The notes under the pieces are model-generated. The model ran no database searches. It was not told where the DNA came from and saw only the letters and a program-made list of their open reading frames with translations. This document shows, piece by piece, positions 30,964 to 39,505 of a stretch of DNA of 64,000 bases (positions are counted from its first letter, which is position 1; each line of letters starts with the position of its first letter). The DNA lies in IMG/VR virus record IMGVR_UViG_3300032242_002920, positions 1 to 64,000 of that record; one strand, written 5' to 3'. The stretch is from a virus. The position numbers were made by a program, and so were the translations under genes.

Positions 30964-33864
30964 ATGGCATTTACAAAATACGCCTCTTTAGAGGTCAGCA
31001 AAATTTTAGACGTTAAGGGATCGGCAGAAAGAGACGCATCTGCGTCTCTTTCTAAGATTGCTGCATTTGAAGATTATCGCACTGAAGATGGTTATCTTTA
31101 CGCTCGTATTCGAGCCATTTCTTCAAGGGTTAACAAGAATCATGACGGTTGGCCTTCTGTAGAACTTGCCGGTAGTCAAGATATTTTTGATCATCATACT
31201 GCTAACTCTGAATCTGGCTTTACTGTTAGCGCTAGCAAGGATGCTGAATATGGTTTTTCAACTTTCCTTGGCAAGCCAATCTTTGTAGATCATCACAATT
31301 CAGACCCCTCTCGTGCGCGTGGGGTTATTGTTGATGCCAAACTTCATGTTGAAGATCACAAAACTGCTGCGCAAAAGGATTCATATTACCAAAATGCTCC
31401 TGCCAATCATACCCCTCCAACTTGGGTCGAGCTTCTTCTTGAAGTTGATGCAAAATCATTTCCCAAGCTTGCTAAAGCAATTATCAATGGATCAAAAAAT
31501 GCCAAGAGTGGCATCGACGGTTTTAGCATGGGTTGCGACGTAGAGCGTTCTGTTTGCAATATTTGCAAGAACTCTGCTACTACTCCCGATGAATTTTGCA
31601 ACCACGTTCGCATGAAAGGCGCAATTTGCGATTATATCGATCCTGAAACGGGTCATAAAACTTCTAAGAAATCATATGAGGATTGCTACGGCATTAAGTT
31701 TTTTGAGATTTCAGCAGTATTTGATCCCGCCGATGAGACCGCTCTTATCCGCGAGGTTCGTAGTTCTACACAAAAGACCGCTGAGAGGGCATTGAATCAT
31801 TCTGGCGAGTGTTCTCGTTGCGGTGACATTCATGATCCTCATGGCGAGCCTGATGAGCATGGTAATCGTCACATTGTTGAGCTTGGTATTTGCTCTAATT
31901 GCAATGAGGACGATATGGACACAACATATGGTGACATTCACGGCCTGCCAGAGGTTGAGATTAAGCATTTAGGAAATGTAAAGGAAGCTTCTATGAATAA
32001 ATTTGCTCCAATTAGTGAGTATGACAAGTATTTTGGTGGCGCTGGCGCTGCTAAGAAGGCTCATGATTCAATGATTGATCAGTATGGCGAGGAAAAGGGC
32101 AAGGAAGTTTTTTACGCTACCATGAATAAAAAGAAGAATAAGCAGGAAAAGAACGCATCAGAAGGATTTGTTCCGCCAGAGTCAGTTCAGAATAATGCTC
32201 GTCGCGGCCTTGAAATGGCTGAGGCTGGAGAGGCTGGCGACGGTCTTGAATCTGCAACCAAGGGTCGCGCTCACGACATTGCTTCTGGTAAGGCTCTTTC
32301 TTTAGATCATGTTAAGCGTATGCATTCATTCTTTGAACGTCATGACAAGACCCGTCCCGATGATGGCGGCAAGGGTAATTCTCCTTGGAAGACCGCTTGG
32401 ATGCTTTGGGGAGGAGATTCTGGTCGTTCTTGGGCAGAATCAGTCGTAGGCAAAGAAGTCGGTCATGATAAGAGCGAAAAAACTTCTAATGATAAACCTC
32501 AATTTACTAAAACTCGTGCGCCCGAAGATGTTGACACTTTGCGTGAAGACACAATTTGCGAAATTTGTGGTTCAACTATGGACGGTCCACAATGCGACGT
32601 ATGTGGATATGAAGAAGAGCCTAAGGGATTTAGTGATCCAGACCTTAATGCTGCTAAAAAGCATGACGAGGAAGAGGCTAATGAAGAAACCTTTAGTAAT
32701 CTTGACGTTGATACTATTAATTTGCCTACCGTCGCTCATGTAACTGATACGGAAGAGTTGAAAACCGACTTTAAGGTATCACAAATTAATAAAATTGAAA
32801 AACCAATACTTCCAGTTCAAGGCCCTCCAGCCTCGAACGAGCCGAAGGATCATGTTGTGAAGGACCAAAAGGCACCCGTCACATCATCATCAGTTCGCAC
32901 CGCATTGGATTTCCTTGCGGCTGCTGGTAACAGAAAAAGGAACAACATGGAAACACATATCGCTGACGCAATGACAAGCGCACCAGCAGTTGCTAAACCC
33001 GACTATAGTACAGAAGTTGAGGGTGTAGGCGGCGTTGGTGGAGCTTCGAATGAAGACGCATCCAAGGCTGACGCTCAGGTAAATGTTACCGAAATCGGTG
33101 GCGTTTCTGGCGTTGGTACTGGCGATGAAAAGACAGTAGAAGTTGATCAGGGCGATGAGCACTCAAAGAACATTGAAGTTATCCATACGGATACCTTCCA
33201 TGGCGATAAGGGTGATTCACTCGGTCAGCAAGATCCTGTAACTGACGTAAGTTCTTATCAGGTATTTAATTCTGATAGTTTTACGCCACTTAAGCATCAT
33301 GAGGAACCAGCCAAGAAGTCTTCTTGGGTAGTTTCTGATGTTAAGGGAACGGAGCCTTCTGACCCAATGGGCAAGGCTCAAGATCGCATCGACGTATCGC
33401 ATGGCGATGCGCACTCCATCACAACTCAGGATTCTGGCCCAACTAAGACTTGGACCGGCACTGAAGGTAATGGCGTAACCCGTCAAGCTGATCCGGTAGA
33501 TTCAAAGGATGAATCCTTCTACCACGAACAGAATAGTAAGGAGTTTTATCCAACTGGCGTATCTGATAAGGATTATGCTTTTGGTGATAAGAACTCGCAT
33601 CTCATGACAGCATTTAAACTTGCTGACACCGAGATCGAACTTGGTCTACTTGATGCTTCTCAGAAGTATCAGCGTGTGGCTGAGCTTGAAAAGGCAGCGC
33701 CCTCGATTGTTGAGGCTTCGCTTGAATACGCATCTCGCGTAAAGACGGCTGGTCTCAAGAAGTCGGCGCGGACAGCCCGGAGACTTCCGTCTCTGGTTAG
33801 GGAGGCAAGTACTGCTCCCGAGTCAACTCAGACTGATTCAGATGATTCAGCTCTGTTCATGTAA
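30964..33864 (+). CDS. Prohead protease fused to a long multi-domain tail, 966 aa
   Basis: Residues 40-265 look like an S78-type capsid maturation protease: GYLYARIRAISSRVNKNHDGWPS, PIFVDHHNSDPSRARGVIVDA (candidate catalytic His 110 or 111), GIDGFSMGCDV (Ser188), then FFEISAVFDPADE. A Cys cluster (C198-C212) is inserted after the serine. Later pieces are a KAHDSMIDQYGEEKGKEVFYATMNKK motif (about 360-390), a segment containing NNARRGLEMAEAGEAG and WMLWGGDSGRSWAESV known from other phage proteins, and a zinc-ribbon (CEICGSTMDGPQCDVCG). An acidic low-complexity region and a helical end follow. The tail may be scaffold removed on maturation. Confidence 0.75.
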   Translation: MAFTKYASLEVSKILDVKGSAERDASASLSKIAAFEDYRTEDGYLYARIRAISSRVNKNHDGWPSVELAGSQDIFDHHTANSESGFTVSASKDAEYGFSTFLGKPIFVDHHNSDPSRARGVIVDAKLHVEDHKTAAQKDSYYQNAPANHTPPTWVELLLEVDAKSFPKLAKAIINGSKNAKSGIDGFSMGCDVERSVCNICKNSATTPDEFCNHVRMKGAICDYIDPETGHKTSKKSYEDCYGIKFFEISAVFDPADETALIREVRSSTQKTAERALNHSGECSRCGDIHDPHGEPDEHGNRHIVELGICSNCNEDDMDTTYGDIHGLPEVEIKHLGNVKEASMNKFAPISEYDKYFGGAGAAKKAHDSMIDQYGEEKGKEVFYATMNKKKNKQEKNASEGFVPPESVQNNARRGLEMAEAGEAGDGLESATKGRAHDIASGKALSLDHVKRMHSFFERHDKTRPDDGGKGNSPWKTAWMLWGGDSGRSWAESVVGKEVGHDKSEKTSNDKPQFTKTRAPEDVDTLREDTICEICGSTMDGPQCDVCGYEEEPKGFSDPDLNAAKKHDEEEANEETFSNLDVDTINLPTVAHVTDTEELKTDFKVSQINKIEKPILPVQGPPASNEPKDHVVKDQKAPVTSSSVRTALDFLAAAGNRKRNNMETHIADAMTSAPAVAKPDYSTEVEGVGGVGGASNEDASKADAQVNVTEIGGVSGVGTGDEKTVEVDQGDEHSKNIEVIHTDTFHGDKGDSLGQQDPVTDVSSYQVFNSDSFTPLKHHEEPAKKSSWVVSDVKGTEPSDPMGKAQDRIDVSHGDAHSITTQDSGPTKTWTGTEGNGVTRQADPVDSKDESFYHEQNSKEFYPTGVSDKDYAFGDKNSHLMTAFKLADTEIELGLLDASQKYQRVAELEKAAPSIVEASLEYASRVKTAGLKKSARTARRLPSLVREASTAPESTQTDSDDSALFM

Positions 33865-33897
33865 AAATTAAGGAAATATTACTTTATTTTTACATAC

Positions 33898-33940
33898 CGC
33901 CGTCTAGAAACAATTGAAACGGCGTAGCGCCATAAGGCGT
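33898..33940 (+). promoter_or_regulatory. Two hairpins in the leader of the decoration gene
   Basis: CGCCGT (33898-33903) pairs with ACGGCG (33919-33924), and immediately after, GCGCC (33927-33931) pairs with GGCGT (33936-33940, one G-U) around an ATAA loop. They lie 38 bases before the ATG at 33979. Possible roles are mRNA stabilisation or an RNA-processing site feeding the abundant capsid transcripts. Confidence 0.35.
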
Positions 33941-33978
33941 GAAACTAATCACAAAAAAGAAATAGGAATAATACAAAT

Positions 33979-34584
33979 ATGCTTAGACTAAAGAATCTAG
34001 CTAATAAGTATCAGAAGCGCACTTGTCGGCCAGTATATGCCAATACTCAGGCTACGCCGTTTGCTGCGTCTCTGGACGATTCATTCCGTAGCTCGGGAGC
34101 ACTTGTGCTTCCCAAGAACAGCAGTGGTACTGCTGGTGCTGGTAACAACCCATCGGCTGTTACTCGTACCGCTGACGCATTTACCTCCAAGAACTCACTT
34201 GTCCCCGGACTTGTTCTTGTCAAGGTAGCAGGATCTGAAAAGGTCACTGTTGCTGCTGGTCTTGCAGGCACCGCTGAGCGCCCATTTGGTCTTCTTGCCA
34301 ACTTTGTTGGTGGAGATCTAGATGAGGGCTTCTCTGGTGACTCGCTACAGAATGAAGTAGGCGTATGGCGCGGTCCCGACGCAGTTTTCGAGATCCTCGC
34401 TCCTGCTTACGATGACACCAATATGGCGTCAACACTCACAACTAACGCAGGTACTGCAACAGCAACACCTCTTTATGCACAGGCTGATGGTCGCCTTGGC
34501 ATTAGCTCCGGTTCTTCAAGGACCGTCGTTGCTTATCTGCTTAAGCAAGAGACAAATCGTATTCTTGTGGACCTCGCGGTATAA
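33979..34584 (+). CDS. Candidate capsid decoration protein, 201 aa
   Basis: The N-terminus is basic (MLRLKNLANKYQKRTCR). The rest is Ala/Gly/Ser/Thr/Val-rich and beta-like (LVPGLVLVKVAGSEKVTVAAGLAGTAERPFGLLANFVGG), a composition common in head decoration or stabilising proteins. Its position between the protease and the major capsid gene is the usual place for such a protein. Codon use is richer in G+C than in the fibres, matching the capsid gene and high expression. AGGAA lies upstream of the ATG. Confidence 0.6.
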   Translation: MLRLKNLANKYQKRTCRPVYANTQATPFAASLDDSFRSSGALVLPKNSSGTAGAGNNPSAVTRTADAFTSKNSLVPGLVLVKVAGSEKVTVAAGLAGTAERPFGLLANFVGGDLDEGFSGDSLQNEVGVWRGPDAVFEILAPAYDDTNMASTLTTNAGTATATPLYAQADGRLGISSGSSRTVVAYLLKQETNRILVDLAV

Positions 34585-34593
34585 GAAAGGAAT

Positions 34594-35682
34594 ATGATAA
34601 ATATGTCACTTGAATTAACATCACGTAAGGCTGTTTCATCAGCCGATTACGAGGCCAAGCTTGCTAATGCTCCTAAGCTTAGCAAGGAGGCCAAGGCTCA
34701 GAAGCTTCAGTCAATCCTAAAGGATTCATCGAACGCTATGCGCCGCATCGGTCAGGGCATGATCGGCCCAATCCAGATCCGTCTTCGTTATGAGGGCATT
34801 ACTCGTAATGTTCTTATTGAGGATACTCTGGAGCGCGGTCCACTTATGCCTTACGACATCCTTGACGATCTGGGACGGGCTTATATCCTTAACCAGACCG
34901 ACTCGGAAGTTAAGATCACCCCATTCGAGGGCAAGCAGGCTTTCCCTCAGCTTTTCCGTATCGCTACGTTCCCACGTATCCGTAAGGAAGACCTCTACTA
35001 CCTTCGCGTAAACGCTGTTGAGTACGCACAGGATGAGAGCCGTCAGGCAATCCAGAAGCAGGAGGACGCTCGTCTTATCCTTCTTCTTGAGGCTGCCATT
35101 GCTGAGCTTGGTTCAGCCCGCACTGCCACAGGTTCAAATGCCGTCACTGGCGTTGCTCCTACAGGTGGTCGTCAGACAGGTATCGCTGCTGGTTCATCAG
35201 GTGAGCAGACCGTTCTCATTGGAGACGGCAACCCACTTGAGCCTAGCGATTTCTATCAGGCCGTATCACAGATCGAGATCAACCAGCTTGAAGCTCGTCG
35301 TATCCTCATTCACCCTGCGGATGCCCGTGACTTCTACAACTGGGATCTCAATGTAACCGGCTTTGAGTTCAAGGATAAGGTATTTGGTGGAGAGAAGATC
35401 ACCACATTTGGTGAGTTCCAGATCCAGCGTTCGATCATCGTCCCACAGGGCGAGGTTTTCCTTACCGCTGAGCCTGACTACGTTGGTGTCTTCCCCGTCA
35501 TGTACTCACTTGACGTTGAGGAGAATCACTCCGTTGAAACATTCTGGAAGGGATGGGTCATGGACGAACTCGTTGGTATGCTTATTCTTAACGCTCGCGG
35601 TCTTTCGCGCATTGTTAAGGGTAGCTCGAACCCTGTTTCGCCAACCTACCCAACCAAGCTGGACATCTCAGGTCTTTCCTGA
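34594..35682 (+). CDS. Major capsid protein
   Basis: The 362 residues include the block FPQLFRIATFPRIRKEDLYYLRVNAVEYAQDESRQAIQKQEDARLI, which matches major capsid proteins of large myoviruses of Gram-positive hosts. The later ILIHPADARDFYNWD and EVFLTAEPDYVGVFPVMYSLDVEE also fit. Such proteins have the HK97 fold. The gene is visibly more G+C rich than its neighbours, with a narrow codon choice, as expected for the most abundant virion protein. AAAGG lies 3 bases before ATG 34594 and 12 before ATG 34603, so either could be the start. A strong terminator follows. Confidence 0.85.
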   Translation: MINMSLELTSRKAVSSADYEAKLANAPKLSKEAKAQKLQSILKDSSNAMRRIGQGMIGPIQIRLRYEGITRNVLIEDTLERGPLMPYDILDDLGRAYILNQTDSEVKITPFEGKQAFPQLFRIATFPRIRKEDLYYLRVNAVEYAQDESRQAIQKQEDARLILLLEAAIAELGSARTATGSNAVTGVAPTGGRQTGIAAGSSGEQTVLIGDGNPLEPSDFYQAVSQIEINQLEARRILIHPADARDFYNWDLNVTGFEFKDKVFGGEKITTFGEFQIQRSIIVPQGEVFLTAEPDYVGVFPVMYSLDVEENHSVETFWKGWVMDELVGMLILNARGLSRIVKGSSNPVSPTYPTKLDISGLS

Positions 35683-35708
35683 TTCTAGCTATCCTCTTTG
35701 AGGTAAAG

Positions 35709-35737
35709 AAAAGGCCCCCAGAAATGGGGGCCTTTTT
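35709..35737. terminator. Strong bidirectional intrinsic terminator
   Basis: A perfect 11-bp stem (35709-35719 with 35726-35736, core GGCCCCC/GGGGGCC), a 6-base loop and a run of five T's (35733-35737) follow the capsid gene. On the minus strand a TTTTCTTT tract follows the same stem. It therefore ends both the head operon and the convergent lysis operon. Confidence 0.9.
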
Positions 35738-35757
35738 ATTTGTCTAAATGTTTAAAT

Positions 35758-36309
35758 TTATGCAAGACCTAGGCCGGTCACATGCCTAGTTCGATATTGA
35801 TGATAAGTATTAGTTTGAGTAGTGTAATAATAGCACTGAGATCCAGTTTTTGGTGACCAGCAGGTTCTTGATTCGCCACTTTCTTTTGAAATTGGGTGAT
35901 CCCATCTAATGTGAGTACCAAACCACCATAATTCCATAAATATATGAGATGCTTTGTAATAAATTACAACACCGGCATCTTTATAATTTGCACCCTTACC
36001 GGCTCCACCAAAACTAGAAAAAGTCGTGCTAATTGGGTTAGCTGGTAATCCACCGTGCCATTGAGATTTAAGTCCAGCTTTATAAGTAACGTAAGCTATG
36101 GAAGAAGAGCAATCGTAAGCTTTATTTAATCTTGTATATTGATAATCTCCATGAGATCCTCCATATACGTATGGTTTTTTATAAATTTGATTGCCATGTT
36201 GAATTAAAGCTGAAAGAACATTGTACGAATGCTGAGCCTTTGCATTCAAATTATGAATGTCAGTGTGGATAAAAGCTCTGCCGTTTTGAGTTCCAATTTT
36301 ATTCGCCAT
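35758..36309 (-). CDS. NlpC/P60-like peptidoglycan hydrolase, 183 aa
   Basis: KKPYVYGGSHGDYQYTRLNKAYDCSSSIAYV matches the NlpC/P60 (CHAP-like) pattern with the catalytic-type cysteine C67, and ASHIFMEL supplies a candidate histidine (H122). No signal peptide is visible, so release would need a holin or the membrane-targeted partner. It lies behind the secreted hydrolase on the minus strand. The upstream bases TTTAATAGAC abut the ATG without a Shine-Dalgarno sequence. It is a candidate endolysin, probably cutting cross-links or stem peptides. Confidence 0.7.
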   Translation of the reverse strand: MANKIGTQNGRAFIHTDIHNLNAKAQHSYNVLSALIQHGNQIYKKPYVYGGSHGDYQYTRLNKAYDCSSSIAYVTYKAGLKSQWHGGLPANPISTTFSSFGGAGKGANYKDAGVVIYYKASHIFMELWWFGTHIRWDHPISKESGESRTCWSPKTGSQCYYYTTQTNTYHQYRTRHVTGLGLA

Positions 36310-36342
36310 GTCTATTAAATTTCAGATACAATCAATTTTAAT

Positions 36343-37260
36343 TTATAAATTGATAGGGTGCCTAGCAACATAGGCGCTATTGTCTACTGTAGCGGCCTGC
36401 CACCTAGACGGGTGCGCGCCTGACGTGTCAAATCTAAGTCCGGCAACGTACATGTAAGCATGACCGGAATTAGCGTAAACAGTAACCCACTTACCCGTTC
36501 CTGCGCGACCCCATGATTCTAATGATCCTGAGTCCATTGGAGTATCAAGTAGTTTTGCTCCGTGAAGAGCATATGATACCGAACCAGAACAATCATAACC
36601 CGAGTCTAAAAAAGATCCGTGGCCACCGCCCCATAGGTAAGGAAGAGTATTAATTTGATTTCCAGCCCAAATAACGCGTTTAACGGATTCTGGAGCATTA
36701 TTGGGGGCATATGCCACATTATTATAAAAAATTGCTCTAGAACCCATTACAATGGGTCTGAGAGGGTCTAGGCTAACCTTATAGGCGATCCTAGCGCGAA
36801 TCTTTTTAATTTTAGTTTTCCACTTGTATGTGTAGAAGTGAACAACGGGATTATTCCAATTATTCATTTGAATTCCACAGTGAACCCAAATGTCAAGTTG
36901 AGAACCCCAGCCAATGTGATCCTCTACCCTAAAGTAGTGTTTGCCATAAATAGCTTTAGGAAAATAAATATTCGTTCCTAATGGAAGAAAATTGTTGGCA
37001 ACTTCGCCAAACCTTGGCGTTGTTCCCATTGATGTGCTACCGCCACCACCTGAAGCATCACAACCTTCGGTAGAATAAGCAGTTGCTTGAACCGTAAACG
37101 ATTGAATTGGCACTCGTACACGATATTTTTGCGTCTTAATTACTACAGGACCCGGAATTGTTGTTGTAGGGATCTGTACTGTATTGGCTTTCGCCGTTTC
37201 AGGGGCAACAAATGTACCCAGAATAGCAGCAACAACTACTGCCGTTTTTGAATAAAGCAT
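36343..37260 (-). CDS. Secreted 3D-domain and NlpC/P60-like hydrolase, 305 aa
   Basis: Residues 1-26 are a signal peptide (YSKTAVVVAAILGTFVAPETAKA). Residues 50-130 carry a 3D (RlpA-like) domain: FTVQATAYSTEGCDASGG..MGTTPRFGEVANNFLPLGTNIYF..VEDHIG..LDIWV. The C-terminal 120 residues hold an NlpC/P60-like domain: LPYLWGGGHGSFLDSGYDCSGSVSY with its nucleophile-type Cys, and SGHAYMYV with His. ATG 37260 has AAGGAAAC at proper spacing; an in-frame GTG at 37278 does not. The architecture resembles actinobacterial cell-wall remodelling enzymes. Export through the host Sec system is inferred, so it could act from outside before or during lysis. Confidence 0.75.
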   Translation of the reverse strand: MLYSKTAVVVAAILGTFVAPETAKANTVQIPTTTIPGPVVIKTQKYRVRVPIQSFTVQATAYSTEGCDASGGGGSTSMGTTPRFGEVANNFLPLGTNIYFPKAIYGKHYFRVEDHIGWGSQLDIWVHCGIQMNNWNNPVVHFYTYKWKTKIKKIRARIAYKVSLDPLRPIVMGSRAIFYNNVAYAPNNAPESVKRVIWAGNQINTLPYLWGGGHGSFLDSGYDCSGSVSYALHGAKLLDTPMDSGSLESWGRAGTGKWVTVYANSGHAYMYVAGLRFDTSGAHPSRWQAATVDNSAYVARHPINL

Positions 37261-37558
37261 AAAGTTTCCTTGGAACACACCCTCTTGTCCTACATTTACT
37301 TCGCAAGCCCGTCTACTTTACAGCTAGACTTTAAACTACTTGGGCTGAGTGAGACCAGTGGAATAACTCCTTTCGTTCGTTTTAGAAAAACAAAAACCAA
37401 ATATCGGCTTGTGCAGATACTATACCAGATAGCACTGTATTAATCAAGCTTCACTTTGGCTTACTATTTACATGGTCGGTTCGCTGAGATAATCAGTGGC
37501 AAAGTCTCGTTAGTAGTATCAAGTTAAGTCATATATTGTTATAGAAAGAGAGAAATTT
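37261..37558. other. Intergenic region with divergent promoters
   Basis: About 300 bases without a gene separate the minus-strand lysis pair from the plus-strand connector operon. TATAGA-like and TATACC-like boxes occur near the plus-strand start, and AAAGAGAG gives that gene a ribosome-binding site. A long imperfect inverted region with AGCCC and GGGCT ends lies near 37300-37345. I cannot pick out one unambiguous promoter. No tRNA or ORF is seen. Confidence 0.4.
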
Positions 37559-38173
37559 ATGCCACCTAAGAAAGTATCCCCTAGGGGTCAGGCTGCTGAA
37601 CCTGCCGGAGCTAAGGCGACACCTGCCAAGCGCACGGCAACAAAGGCTAAGCCAGCCCCCAAGAAAAGTGCACCATCTAATACAAATAAGTACGTGCGGA
37701 ATGTTCGTGGAGTCGATGTTCGTGTAACATTTGATTCCGGTCGCAGGATTCAGCTTGCACCTCGCGGTCAGCGCAATGATATGACTGCGATTAGTAAAGA
37801 AGAATTGGATGATCCAATTTTCCTTAACAATCTCGGAATGCTTTACGAAGTTATTTCATCTTCTGAAGCTAATGAAATTCGTGAAAAGCAAGCAACTAAC
37901 GCATCGTCATACACCCATCCTCGTCCAGAGCACATTCTGACAACAGAGCATGGTAAGCCAAGTGACTTTGGAGGTATCGCTCCTTCAAATGTTGAGCAAA
38001 GTATTACCATCGGACATCTTACAGAAACCGAGGGTAGAAACAATGAACAGAAGTCTATTGAGGTAACTCGTAGCGTTCAGCCAGAAAGGGTTGACGTTCC
38101 CGGATCTGCCTCATCGGACCAATATGGAGCATCAATTTCAGTTGCTCCACTACCCCCAATTAGTGAACGTTAA
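37559..38173 (+). CDS. Basic-tailed structural protein, 204 aa
   Basis: A lysine/alanine/proline-rich N-terminus (MPPKKVSPRG..ATPAKRTATKAKPAPKKSA) precedes a small beta domain (VRNVRGVDVRVTFDSGRRIQLAPRGQRNDMTAI) and a helical-acidic tail. Such basic-tailed proteins occur beside capsid genes of large actinophages and might contact DNA or the capsid interior. It begins the neck-tail operon. Function unproven. Confidence 0.55.
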   Translation: MPPKKVSPRGQAAEPAGAKATPAKRTATKAKPAPKKSAPSNTNKYVRNVRGVDVRVTFDSGRRIQLAPRGQRNDMTAISKEELDDPIFLNNLGMLYEVISSSEANEIREKQATNASSYTHPRPEHILTTEHGKPSDFGGIAPSNVEQSITIGHLTETEGRNNEQKSIEVTRSVQPERVDVPGSASSDQYGASISVAPLPPISER

Positions 38174-38187
38174 AATAAAGGAATAAT

Positions 38188-38478
38188 ATGATCGATTACA
38201 ATCGAGTAAGTCGCGATATTACTGAATCATACAAGCATACTGTTGAGCAGTCCATTGAAGAGACCAAGGCTCATCTTGCAAAGCTTGAAGGTTATCTTAA
38301 AGAAGTAACTGACTTTCTTAACAAGGCGGTTTCAACTGCAACTGAAGTCGCAGAAGTTGCGGTAGAAGAAGTTGTTGAGACTGTAAAGAAGGCCGCCCCT
38401 AAGAAGGCTGTCGCCAAGAAGGTTGAGTCTAAGGTAGAGGAAGTTTCTGCCGAAGAGCCTGAAGCAGACAAGAAGTAA
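38188..38478 (+). CDS. Helical Lys/Glu-rich protein, 96 aa
   Basis: A predicted long helix (YKHTVEQSIEETKAHLAKLEGYLKEVTDFLN) leads into a low-complexity KKAAPKKAVAKKVES...EEVSAEEPEADKK tail. AAAGGA lies before the ATG. It resembles small phage coiled-coil proteins with charged tails. It ends 23 bases before a terminator-like hairpin, so it closes a short transcript with the preceding gene. Confidence 0.6.
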   Translation: MIDYNRVSRDITESYKHTVEQSIEETKAHLAKLEGYLKEVTDFLNKAVSTATEVAEVAVEEVVETVKKAAPKKAVAKKVESKVEEVSAEEPEADKK

Positions 38479-38501
38479 TTTTAATTGCATATGATTTTGC
38501 G

Positions 38502-38528
38502 AATGAGCCGTCTAAATGACGGCTCATT
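38502..38528 (+). terminator. Intrinsic terminator-like hairpin
   Basis: An 11-bp stem (38502-38512 with 38518-38528, core GAGCCGTC/GACGGCTC) closes a 5-base TAAAT loop, followed by TTGTTATG. The T-tract is short, so read-through may be substantial. A new start box lies just downstream, before the gene at 38577. Confidence 0.65.
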
Positions 38529-38576
38529 TGTTATGTCACCTTTTAAGAACCGTTACCTCTAGCAATTAATTATTGC

Positions 38577-39482
38577 ATGAGCCTTGGATATGACAGACAA
38601 ACAAAAATCGTTGCTCTTAACGATTCGGCACGACTTGTTGCTCGTCTTTATGATGATAAAGAACAGCTTTATTCTTATGAAGACCTCGCTGCCGTAACAT
38701 TTACTATTCAAAGGCCCGCTGATCGGGCAAATGACGATAATACTAATCAAAGAAATAATTCTGAGTATGCTAGCCCACCGGAACAAATTGTTCGAGACGG
38801 AGAAATTTTAGAAAATGGAACGGGAGTTGTAGTTCTTGGAGGCACCGGCGAGACCGACCGTTTAGGTCATCATATTGTGGTTGCAACTTTTGAACTGGTT
38901 GATGGAACAATTAAATCAACAAGGTGCGATTTTGAAATATTCGATCCATTTGCAGTTATTGATACACCGATTCGCGTTGTTGCAGATGGCGTTTGGACTA
39001 AACTTGAAGATTGTTTTGATGCAGAAAATGAAGGACCTTGGGTTCAAGATATGACTCTTCATTTTTTCCGTGAAGAAAAGATGGAAAAGTTTATTAACGA
39101 TGCTCTTTTTGATATTAATTATCAAAATCCTCCGACCAATGTTGGCGTAACTGGTTTTGTTGGAGGAGACAATGTTCCAACTTCGGACTATCCGCTTCTT
39201 GTTCAAGCCATTTTTGTTCAAGTTCTTCGTCACATTATGCGTTCTTATGTTGAGCAACCGCTTCCAACTGGAGCGCAAATTGCATATCAAGATCGTCGGG
39301 ACTACCTTCAACGTTGGCAAAGCATGTATGAATTAGAACTTGAACAGTACATGCGTTGGCTTGCCCTTTGGAAGCGCGGTTTCCTTCAGCTTGGTCACAG
39401 CAGACTACTTGTATCCGCCAAAGCTGGTCGCCTCATTCCTGCTCCAATGCGAGCAAGGTCTGTTGGACGCGGTTATTGGTAA
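38577..39482 (+). CDS. Putative head-tail connector protein, 301 aa
   Basis: The N-terminus is beta-rich (VALNDSARLVARLYDDKEQL.YSYEDLAAVTFTIQRP...IVVATFELVDGTIKSTRCDFEI). The C-terminal half is helical with aromatic surface (YPLLVQAIFVQVLRHIMRSYVEQPLPTGAQIAYQDRRDYLQRWQ). This order, and the position right after the capsid and before the neck genes, are those of adaptor or stopper proteins in large myoviruses. No Shine-Dalgarno sequence precedes the ATG; TTAATTATTGC abuts it. Confidence 0.55.
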   Translation: MSLGYDRQTKIVALNDSARLVARLYDDKEQLYSYEDLAAVTFTIQRPADRANDDNTNQRNNSEYASPPEQIVRDGEILENGTGVVVLGGTGETDRLGHHIVVATFELVDGTIKSTRCDFEIFDPFAVIDTPIRVVADGVWTKLEDCFDAENEGPWVQDMTLHFFREEKMEKFINDALFDINYQNPPTNVGVTGFVGGDNVPTSDYPLLVQAIFVQVLRHIMRSYVEQPLPTGAQIAYQDRRDYLQRWQSMYELELEQYMRWLALWKRGFLQLGHSRLLVSAKAGRLIPAPMRARSVGRGYW

Positions 39483-39493
39483 AACTACGACAC

Positions 39494-39505
39494 TTAATAT
39501 ATACA
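39494..39505 (+). promoter_or_regulatory. TAATAT box abutting a leaderless start
   Basis: The 12 bases before ATG 39506 are TTAATATATACA, aligning base for base with TTAATATATGAC before 56771 and ATAATATATGAA before 21266. No Shine-Dalgarno sequence is present. A late promoter is inferred. Confidence 0.55.

Noticed and set aside
37261-37558. tRNA in the intergenic region
   Set aside because: GTTCG occurs, but no cloverleaf could be built around it.
39356-39505. Upstream in-frame extension of the 151-aa virion protein
   Set aside because: Falls inside the preceding gene; the conserved start-proximal box points to ATG 39506.
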